DNA from: Lachnospiraceae bacterium
Lineage (GTDB): Bacteria > Bacillota > Clostridia > Lachnospirales > Lachnospiraceae
Direction: 5' to 3'
DNA length: 53,846 nt
Assembly (NCBI GenBank): GCA_015057165.1
Contig: SVEY01000020.1
Coordinates: 1 to 53,846 of the forward strand
Position numbers and translations under genes: made by a program. Below the pieces are notes generated by a model. It saw only the letters and a program-made list of their open reading frames with translations, had not been told where the DNA came from and made no database searches. Positions 47,010-53,846 of the stretch are shown here, one piece after another. The first letter of the stretch is position 1. Every line of letters begins with the position of its first letter.

Positions 47010-47060
47010 TCATGCTACTCCTTTCATATCATTATATTAATATAATGTATTGATACGCCA

Positions 47061-47087
47061 AAAATCCTGGCAAAATGCCAGGATTTT
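47061..47087 (-). terminator. Terminator of ilvC
   Basis: An 11-bp stem (47061-47071 with 47077-47087), 5-nt loop, with T-run on the minus strand. It separates the ilv genes from the ABC-leu block. Confidence 0.88.
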
Positions 47088-47126
47088 CTTTTCATCAAGC
47101 CATCTCTATGATTAGCAATATCCTAA

Positions 47127-48167
<1,041 letters not shown>

Positions 48168-48222
48168 CTAATTCTTTTTTATCACTTTTTTATCATCTAC
48201 GTCTGTTAAGACTAGGTAATAA

Positions 48223-48732
48223 CTAATCCATATAAACTATATCATCTGTACCACGAGAAAGACCCGTAGTTCCGGTTCTTGCAAGTTCAAGTATCTCGTA
48301 ATCTGCAAGCATATCTAAGAATGAGTCAAGCTTACCTGTATGACCAGTAACTTCAATAACCAGAGATTCATGAGTAACATCAACAACTTTACCATGGAAA
48401 ATCTCAGTAAGTTCAGCAATACTAGGAAAGCCTTGTTCTTTATTTAATTTCGTGGATATCTTAACAATCATAAGTTCTCTTGTTACAGAATCGTCAGGCT
48501 CTAGAATCTTAACATCTACAACGTCTTCCAGCTTAGCTACCTGCTTCTGGATCTGCTCTAATATAAGCTCATCTCCACTGGTAACTATTGTCATTCTAGT
48601 ATAGCGTGGGTCTGCTGTTACACCAGCGGAAAACGAATCGATATTATATCCTCTTCTTGAAAATAGTCCTGATACATGACTAAGAACACCAGATGTATTC
48701 TCAACTAGTATAGAAAGTACTTGTCTTCTCAT
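48223..48732 (-). CDS. ilvN: Acetolactate synthase small (regulatory) subunit
   Basis: About 169 residues. An N-terminal ACT domain (VLSILVENTSGVLSHVSGLFSRRGYN) binds valine for feedback inhibition, and a C-terminal domain contacts the catalytic subunit. The large subunit is not in the window. I start at 48732 with GGAG six bases upstream; the earlier ATG at 48744 overlaps that site. Promoter described separately. Confidence 0.95.
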   Translation of the reverse strand: MRRQVLSILVENTSGVLSHVSGLFSRRGYNIDSFSAGVTADPRYTRMTIVTSGDELILEQIQKQVAKLEDVVDVKILEPDDSVTRELMIVKISTKLNKEQGFPSIAELTEIFHGKVVDVTHESLVIEVTGHTGKLDSFLDMLADYEILELARTGTTGLSRGTDDIVYMD

Positions 48733-48765
48733 GCTTTTCTCCATTCTTTTGACAATATAAAAATA

Positions 48766-48793
48766 ATTTTAGCACAAATACTATTATTGTCAA
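48766..48793 (-). promoter_or_regulatory. Promoter of ilvN-ilvC
   Basis: On the minus strand TTGACA (48788-48793) and TAAAAT (48766-48771) are 16 bases apart, about 33 bases before the ilvN start. No T-box or attenuator fits in the short leader. Confidence 0.65.
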
Positions 48794-48795
48794 AT

Positions 48796-48839
48796 ATTTA
48801 GCACTTATTTAACATTTATTTAGCACTTATTTAACATTT
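48796..48839. repeat. Two tandem copies of a 22-bp unit
   Basis: The 22-bp unit starting ATTTAGCACTTATTT occurs at 48796-48817 and again, identical, at 48818-48839. The second copy covers the last codons and stop of the HAD gene. It looks like a recent slippage duplication. Confidence 0.85.
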
Positions 48840-50860
48840 ATCTCTAGACTAAATCTCTTTGATATAGCCCTAAGATACTTTTCATTGTGTGACGTGGCAA
48901 GAAGCATTGGAGCGTATGCATCTCTTCCACTTATATTGTACATATACTTAAATGTACCATCTATCGGACTCCCGAATCTATCTGTATACTCATTAATATA
49001 ATCAAGAATCCCCCTTTGTATGTCCTTTATTCCTTCAATATTATCGTCACAATCACCGAATCTAAGATTAGGTTTTTCTTCATAGAAGCCAACAAACTGC
49101 GGCGTTGGTGACGATAACAACAACTCCCAGAACACGTTATAGTCTTTACCTGGATCATGCTTCTTAAGTAAATCCCTGTTATGGCTCTGTGAATATAGAT
49201 AAGATACCAGCTTTCCACTTTGCAGAAATGGCTCTGCGGCATCAGGTTCAGCATTATACATAGTGTTAGTACCTGCAAGAATGCCTGTTAATTGAACAGG
49301 AATATCCCATTTGTGCTCCATCAGATATGCAAGGGATAAAGCTCCGGAACCGGCCCATCCTATATCGATGGCAACAATCTTATTAACGTCCTTCAGAATG
49401 TCTTTATAATACTTCTTAGCGGCATTATGTTGAGGTTCATATGTATTTTCTACCATAGTCCAATTAGATTCTATAAATTCCTTCAACAATGGAGCATTCT
49501 TATCTGTAAGCTTATCCGTAGTTTTAAAACCAGTAGCATTATTATCTATCTCATATATTAGCTCATCAAGCTCCATAGATGATAGAATGTCTTCTATTGT
49601 ATAACCTTGATTTACTTTGTGAAATATAAATCTTCTATAATAATCATGCTTATCGAATGAAGCCATAAGCTTTGTTGCACATTTTCTCGACCAATATACG
49701 TAATTGCAATTATCTTCCTCTTCGGGATAAATGCTTATATATGCTTTCATCAGTGTATCTCCATCACGAGACAAGAACAAAATCCTATCTATAGCATTAT
49801 GCTTACAATACTCATGAATGAAATGGCAATAACCAAGCGCAAAAATACCACCATATATAAAGCCATATTCATACTCCATACTATATGTATTAAGCCCATT
49901 ATATATGTAATTGCTTACAATCCCCCTATATGCCGACCCAATTATATACGACATGTCTTCACTGCGATATAGACTTATATTGTGGTTTACATTAGGATAC
50001 AACAAGGCTTTTATGCCATTTTTATTTGCCATCTTTATATCACTGTTAGTATTGTCACCTATATGGATAATTTGAGAATTTGGATTATCATTTATTACTT
50101 CTCTAAAAAGACTTCCATCTGCTTTAGATTTAGAATATACGTTAGAAAGATACAATTTCTCATATCCGTCATATCCATTCTTATGAAGCATCTTCTCAAT
50201 GGTACTTAATGGCAAATACATATCAGATGTAATAACAATTCTTTTTCCTCTCTTTTGCAACTCATCCCATACTTTTTTCATAAAAGGATTGGCAAAACAA
50301 AGGGAAAGCTCTATATCCTCTTCAACTTTCATCCCTTCTTTATAGTCGATTCCTACTTCATCTTTCAAGCGCTCATAAATATCTAAAAGGTTAATTTCCG
50401 TATGATTATACTTCTCTTTACACTTTATTCTAGCATCATACTCTGCATATATTCTAATATTCTTATAATCAGATATTCCTAGCCTCTCTCCTATCAAATA
50501 GAACATATCTGAGGGTACATCCATAGGTCGAAATATAAGTGTATCAAATATATCAAAGGATATAACATCATATGAACTACAAACCTTGACAAATTCTTCT
50601 ACACTTAGTGATTGATTCTTATTATGACACTCCTCTGATTCTGATATATAAAAATTTAGCTTTTTTTGCTCATATATCTGCATACTAGGCTCTTTTCCTA
50701 GAAAGCGAAATTGTAATATGTAAAATGCGAAATTAAGCCACAATAAATAAACCCATGATAACACTTTTACTATCCCTGACGAGTTATCATGAAGCTTATG
50801 ATAGCGGATTCTTATTCCATTTTGCTTATTAACTAAATTATTATATATACATTGTCGCAT
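48827..50860 (-). CDS. HAD-superfamily hydrolase with large C-terminal domain
   Basis: A 677-residue protein. After about 85 N-terminal residues, a HAD domain begins at ISFDIFDTLIFRP (nucleophile and acid aspartates). It has VITSDMYLPLS as motif II and HIGDNTNSDIKMANKNGI as motif IV. A second large domain (about 290-677) contains FLSRDGDTLMKAY and AIDIGWAGSGALSLAYL, as in HAD proteins tied to surface polysaccharide synthesis. No ribosome site lies before the first ATG, and a near-consensus promoter ends only six bases upstream, so the mRNA may be leaderless. A later start at Met60 is possible. Confidence 0.72.
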   Translation of the reverse strand: MRQCIYNNLVNKQNGIRIRYHKLHDNSSGIVKVLSWVYLLWLNFAFYILQFRFLGKEPSMQIYEQKKLNFYISESEECHNKNQSLSVEEFVKVCSSYDVISFDIFDTLIFRPMDVPSDMFYLIGERLGISDYKNIRIYAEYDARIKCKEKYNHTEINLLDIYERLKDEVGIDYKEGMKVEEDIELSLCFANPFMKKVWDELQKRGKRIVITSDMYLPLSTIEKMLHKNGYDGYEKLYLSNVYSKSKADGSLFREVINDNPNSQIIHIGDNTNSDIKMANKNGIKALLYPNVNHNISLYRSEDMSYIIGSAYRGIVSNYIYNGLNTYSMEYEYGFIYGGIFALGYCHFIHEYCKHNAIDRILFLSRDGDTLMKAYISIYPEEEDNCNYVYWSRKCATKLMASFDKHDYYRRFIFHKVNQGYTIEDILSSMELDELIYEIDNNATGFKTTDKLTDKNAPLLKEFIESNWTMVENTYEPQHNAAKKYYKDILKDVNKIVAIDIGWAGSGALSLAYLMEHKWDIPVQLTGILAGTNTMYNAEPDAAEPFLQSGKLVSYLYSQSHNRDLLKKHDPGKDYNVFWELLLSSPTPQFVGFYEEKPNLRFGDCDDNIEGIKDIQRGILDYINEYTDRFGSPIDGTFKYMYNISGRDAYAPMLLATSHNEKYLRAISKRFSLEINVK

Positions 50861-50866
50861 GCGTCT

Positions 50867-50895
50867 ATTATAGCAATACTATAGTATTATTGCAA
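50867..50895 (-). promoter_or_regulatory. Promoter immediately before the HAD gene
   Basis: On the minus strand TTGCAA (50890-50895) and TATAAT (50867-50872) with extended TGC are spaced by 17 bases. Transcription would begin at or within a base or two of the ATG. The 14 bases AGTATTGCTATAAT also occur in the sortase promoter. Confidence 0.78.
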
Positions 50896-50911
50896 TTTTA
50901 TATAACAAAAA

Positions 50912-50941
50912 AGCACTATACCCAAATAATAGCATAGTGCT
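50912..50941 (-). terminator. Terminator after the small secreted-protein gene
   Basis: An 8-bp stem (50912-50919 with 50934-50941) with 14-nt loop, followed on the minus strand by seven T. Confidence 0.8.
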
Positions 50942-50983
50942 CTTTTATCATTGTGTAACTATAAGAAAATACTTTTTTACTAA

Positions 50984-51601
50984 TTACTCACCCATCTTTG
51001 CTGTCTTAGCTGTAGCAGTGCTAGATGCATCAACTTGTGGTGCAGCAAGATTAACTGATTTAACGCCTACTGTAGCATCTGCTTTAAGAGCGTCTCTTGT
51101 TACGTTAAGTACCTTAATCATAACCGGTGAATAGCTTGAGAAGCTAACTGTAGCACGACCTTGTGCATCAAATTGTACTAAGTCCTTCATAACTTCAACT
51201 TGACCAGTCTTAGTATTGTAATGAGATGCGATTGCAAGCTTGTTAGCATAGCTTGAAGATGCCTTAATTGTTACATCTCCACTAGTAACACCTGAAACAT
51301 CAAATAATAATGTTCCAACTACCTGTGGCTTCTCAGTAAACTGACCTTCAATTGAAGCAAGTGTAGCATCTGCCTCCATTGACATATCATATGCCTTTGC
51401 AAGTGTTGCTGTGTCTGTAATAGCTGCAACAGTTGCACTACCTTCTGATTGAACGTCTGAAGAAACCTGGCTTGCAACTTCTTGTGCCTTCTCTTCATCA
51501 GTCTTAGCCTTAGCACTTTCAGCAGCAACTGCTGTTAATGCAACACCTACTACCATTACTACTACGAGAAGTAGCGATACCATTTTTGATACTTTACTCA
51601 T
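50984..51601 (-). CDS. Small secreted Ala/Ser/Thr-rich protein
   Basis: About 205 residues. A signal peptide (MSKVSKMVSLLLVVVMVVGV, cut near AVAA-ES) is followed by a charged helix and a compact region containing VGTLLFDVSGVTSGDVTIKA and VSFSSYSPVMIKV. The latter resembles short beta-sandwich modules seen in Lachnospiraceae secreted proteins. The tail is low complexity. No lipobox, sorting motif or membrane anchor is seen, so it is probably released. AAAGGGAG precedes the chosen start. Function unknown. Confidence 0.75.
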   Translation of the reverse strand: MSKVSKMVSLLLVVVMVVGVALTAVAAESAKAKTDEEKAQEVASQVSSDVQSEGSATVAAITDTATLAKAYDMSMEADATLASIEGQFTEKPQVVGTLLFDVSGVTSGDVTIKASSSYANKLAIASHYNTKTGQVEVMKDLVQFDAQGRATVSFSSYSPVMIKVLNVTRDALKADATVGVKSVNLAAPQVDASSTATAKTAKMGE

Positions 51602-51668
51602 CTTTTCATTCTCCCTTTCTGAAAAATTTTTACACAAAATGTAGTATATTATTACCTACACTACATAT

Positions 51669-51697
51669 AATATATACGACTTTATAATTTAAGTCAA
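51669..51697 (-). promoter_or_regulatory. Promoter of the small secreted-protein gene
   Basis: On the minus strand TTGACT (51692-51697) and TATATT (51669-51674) are spaced by 17 bases. The leader is about 60 nt and AT-rich. Confidence 0.7.
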
Positions 51698-51739
51698 GTA
51701 TTTTTATACTTATGTATTGTAATTCTTATATATATTCTT

Positions 51740-52759
51740 TTAGTCAACTTTATCAACACCTAAAAAGTTTTTCTCCGGAATAAAATAGTAAGTATCAAGA
51801 ACCATTTTAAGAAGTTCTTCCCTATCTACAATATACCCGTCGTGTTCATTAAAGACTTGAGATTCTCCCGGTATTTTAACAATATTATCCATATTATATT
51901 TTGCAGTTAATGCCATTGAAGCAAGAGATACATATTGAGTAGGATTAATATCAGTAGTCATATAAGGCGAAATAACCGGAATAAAGTCTGTAGCCTTAGA
52001 GTAATCATCCTTAATATAAGCTTTTGCTTTAGTAATAAAAGCATTAACAAAGTCCTTCTCTCTATCCATACGATCCAGATTAGTATAATTAATGCTGGTA
52101 TCTCTGTATTGGACGAAATCTAGTACCTGGGTTCCACACATATGCTCAGTGTCGCCGGCTTTATAATTAATCCAATGTGGGTCAGATGGATCATGGATTT
52201 TACTAAAAATCCTATAATCATTTGAAAACTCTATATCCACGCCTTCCACAAAGTCTACAACATCGGCAAGACCTCCGAAACTTAGTGCGACATAATTATC
52301 TATATCAATCTGAAGTAAGTCTTCCACTATTCTCTTCGTAAGTTCTGCACCTTCTGCACTATTGTGTGCATAAGCATATTGTAAGCAGAGTTGCTCATCC
52401 CTAATATAATTAGATAAGCCTTTTCCACCACTTTCATCTACAGACACTATTGAATCCCTTGGTATTTCAATAATCTTAACTTCACCGGAATCTTTATCAA
52501 TACTAAGAACAACAACCACATCTGACTGTCCATTGTCACCAATTTCACCGGTCTCATTTTCGATAGGACCATCTTTATCAATTCCAAGAACCATGATGTT
52601 ATAAATATTATCCTTCATATAGTACTTGGTATCGTCAACAGTTATTGTTCTTCTATTTGTAGCCATGCCATCATTTACTATCTTATAAAGAATGAATCCG
52701 GCAGTACATAGCAAAACAACCGCTATTATGATTAGAAATACAATTTTTTTCTTAGACAT
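51740..52759 (-). CDS. LytR-CpsA-Psr (LCP) family ligase
   Basis: A 339-residue membrane-anchored enzyme. One N-terminal helix (about 6-26) precedes the LCP domain, with NIMVLGIDKDG, QSDVVVVLSID, IIEIPRDSIV and VQYRD...NLDRMDREKDFV, which carry the conserved Asp/Arg residues of the pyrophosphate site. LCP proteins attach wall teichoic acids or capsular glycans to peptidoglycan. It starts eight bases after the sortase gene, a plausible pairing for surface assembly. Confidence 0.92.
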   Translation of the reverse strand: MSKKKIVFLIIIAVVLLCTAGFILYKIVNDGMATNRRTITVDDTKYYMKDNIYNIMVLGIDKDGPIENETGEIGDNGQSDVVVVLSIDKDSGEVKIIEIPRDSIVSVDESGGKGLSNYIRDEQLCLQYAYAHNSAEGAELTKRIVEDLLQIDIDNYVALSFGGLADVVDFVEGVDIEFSNDYRIFSKIHDPSDPHWINYKAGDTEHMCGTQVLDFVQYRDTSINYTNLDRMDREKDFVNAFITKAKAYIKDDYSKATDFIPVISPYMTTDINPTQYVSLASMALTAKYNMDNIVKIPGESQVFNEHDGYIVDREELLKMVLDTYYFIPEKNFLGVDKVD

Positions 52760-52767
52760 AACATCCC

Positions 52768-53517
52768 CTACTTAGCTGCATAATCATATATTTCTGTCAG
52801 ACATCCAACTACTACATATCTCTTATCATCCATTCCGCTTGGCATACATGTAAGAAGTGTACAAAGCTTAGTGTCCGAATTAATGCTTACATCATTTCTA
52901 TAATGGCTGTAACTATCGTTAATACTCTGTAGATATGCTACATATTGAAGCACACCGGGGCCTGTAGTAAAGTCATATTTATACAAAGGATGATCGTCAC
53001 TTGTACAGCAAGATGCGAATATTTTATACGTGTATTTATGTTCCGGTGTATATATATAGAATGTATCATTGCTGTTAAAAAACTCTTCATCTTCAAATCT
53101 ATGAAGCTGTTGAAACATTGAGCCATTTCGCATATTGTGACCATAAACAATAGTATTGGCATCATGAAAATCCTTAGAATTCATTCCTTCGGTGTAAATA
53201 GCACCCGGAAGCCCATCATTTCCTTCAATTGTATGATATGCGTAATATAAGTCATCAGTCCCACTCTGGAGTATTGGATATGAAATATCTGTTCCTAGAA
53301 CTTCAATATATGCATAAACCTCAGGATTTATTGCCTGATATGAAGAAAAATCAATTGGGCACTGTTCTCTGACTTCAACTTTTTTTACTTCACCTACCAT
53401 AGTTTCTTTCGGTTTTAGTACAAAATACAAAACGATGCCTACCACAGCTAATACAAGAATAATTGCTATAGTTACTATTATCCCGATCTTCTTACTGTTT
53501 TTCTTATTGTCTACCAT
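52768..53517 (-). CDS. Class B sortase
   Basis: About 249 residues from MVDNKK. An N-terminal membrane helix (about 12-34) is followed by the sortase barrel. The catalytic His is in VYGHNM, the catalytic Cys in LLTCMPSG, and the Arg in DDKRYVVVGCL, with the class B feature of a helix before the Arg strand. In-frame earlier ATGs exist at 53553 and 53571, but I see no better ribosome site. It anchors proteins to the wall at a C-terminal signal. No typical substrate with a full sorting signal is in the window. Confidence 0.9.
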   Translation of the reverse strand: MVDNKKNSKKIGIIVTIAIILVLAVVGIVLYFVLKPKETMVGEVKKVEVREQCPIDFSSYQAINPEVYAYIEVLGTDISYPILQSGTDDLYYAYHTIEGNDGLPGAIYTEGMNSKDFHDANTIVYGHNMRNGSMFQQLHRFEDEEFFNSNDTFYIYTPEHKYTYKIFASCCTSDDHPLYKYDFTTGPGVLQYVAYLQSINDSYSHYRNDVSINSDTKLCTLLTCMPSGMDDKRYVVVGCLTEIYDYAAK

Positions 53518-53581
53518 GACTATACACTCACTTTCAATATTATTTTTAATCATTCGTATGTTAGCTCTCATGCATTAGTCA

Positions 53582-53610
53582 ATTATAGCAATACTTTGGT
53601 ATTAATTCAA
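53582..53610 (-). promoter_or_regulatory. Promoter of the sortase-LCP operon
   Basis: On the minus strand TTGAAT (53605-53610) and TATAAT (53582-53587) with extended TGC are 17 bases apart. It shares the 14-mer AGTATTGCTATAAT with the HAD-gene promoter. Confidence 0.75.
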
Positions 53611-53686
53611 TGATAATGCTAATATTGTTAATAAATTCTTAATAAAGTAGTCACACATTAATTCACGCATTGTGTTATACTCCTTC

Positions 53687-53731
53687 TATCAAAGCAAATC
53701 TGCTTTGATAACATAAGCATTCGCTTATGTT
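53687..53731 (+). promoter_or_regulatory. Two adjacent hairpins in the leader of the Rpn-family gene
   Basis: TATCAAAGCA/TGCTTTGATA (53687-53696 with 53701-53710) and AACATAAGC/GCTTATGTT (53710-53718 with 53723-53731) are both perfect stems with 4-nt loops. They lie 40 bases before the start and have no T-run, so they are unlikely to be terminators. Confidence 0.6.
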
Positions 53732-53771
53732 AATTCCACTTCTACCAATAATTATTAAGGAGGAAGGTATT

Positions 53772-53846
53772 ATGGCGCATGAATACGACAACGCTTTTCG
53801 CACTATGGAAAACGATTGTCCAAAACTGTTAATACCCTTGGTAAAT
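53772..53846 (+). CDS. Rpn-family recombination-promoting nuclease/putative transposase, 3' end outside window
   Basis: Only 25 codons are visible, MAHEYDNAFRTMENDCPKLL onward, running off the window. The start D-x-A-F-R-T...CPKLLIPLVN is like the N-terminus of PD-(D/E)xK Rpn proteins common in Lachnospiraceae. AAGGAGGAAGG gives a strong ribosome site. These proteins cut DNA and promote RecA-independent recombination; many genomes carry dozens of copies. The call is tentative because the catalytic part is absent. Confidence 0.55.
   Translation, partial: MAHEYDNAFRTMENDCPKLLIPLVN

Overview
The window looks like chromosomal DNA of a low-GC Clostridia, most likely a Lachnospiraceae member close to Lachnospira/Eubacterium eligens. 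This is inferred from AT-rich DNA, strong AGGAGG ribosome sites, clostridial-type promoters, a Phe T-box, SpoIID and XpaC/TelA genes, and a sensory-type iron-iron hydrogenase. I see no tRNA or rRNA, no CRISPR array and no complete insertion sequence. Most genes lie on the minus strand.

Layout, left to right. 1-5.3 kb: the end of a LUD-domain gene and an OggI-type glycosylase (+), then a hydrogenase-like/methyl-accepting fusion, argS and a 56-residue acidic protein (-). 5.3-17.1 kb (-): a beta-CASP nuclease and a division and cell-wall cluster read mraZ-rsmH-ftsL-pbp / mraY-murD-ftsW-ftsQ / ftsZ. It has no murE, murF or murG. mraZ has a clear promoter carrying five operator boxes at exact 10-bp steps. 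17.2-23.7 kb (-): lgt, a PilZ protein, queA, and pheS and pheT. pheS is led by a Phe T-box, and pheS and pheT are separated by a cluster of palindromic repeats. 23.8-27.0 kb: a small accessory island with two decayed ORFs, a pair of palindromic operators, a secreted three-repeat protein and a divergent XRE regulator sharing an operator region. 27.1-35.0 kb (-): a probable 6S RNA followed by spoIID, xpaC-like, VWA, telA, DUF4037 and flavodoxin genes, with a second xpaC-like gene upstream. 35-43.6 kb: pckA and citrate synthase (divergent), a small membrane protein, a receiver plus CheX-like pair, threonine synthase and a double-AP2 protein. 43.6-48.7 kb (-): leuC-leuD, an ABC exporter, ilvC and ilvN. 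48.8-53.6 kb (-): a two-domain HAD protein, a small secreted protein, an LCP enzyme and a class B sortase. The start of an Rpn-family gene (+) closes the window.

The most unusual content is a set of three 231-247 bp elements (38473-38719, 40582-40812, 43354-43590), each in a gap between convergent genes. Each is a long inverted repeat enclosing two small hairpins whose apical loops all carry TCC, followed by a T-run. The inner arms are alike in all three and carry the same asymmetric mismatch block. The outer arms are unrelated between copies, yet nearly perfectly self-complementary within each copy. I do not recognise this family. A second, unrelated palindrome family between pheT and pheS follows the same rule of conserved core with variable but paired arms.

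Functionally the window joins peptidoglycan synthesis and division, envelope maturation (lgt, LCP, sortase, SpoIID), branched-chain amino acid and threonine synthesis, central carbon entry (PEP carboxykinase, citrate synthase) and several sensing modules. Gene identities rest on motif reading, not database searches.
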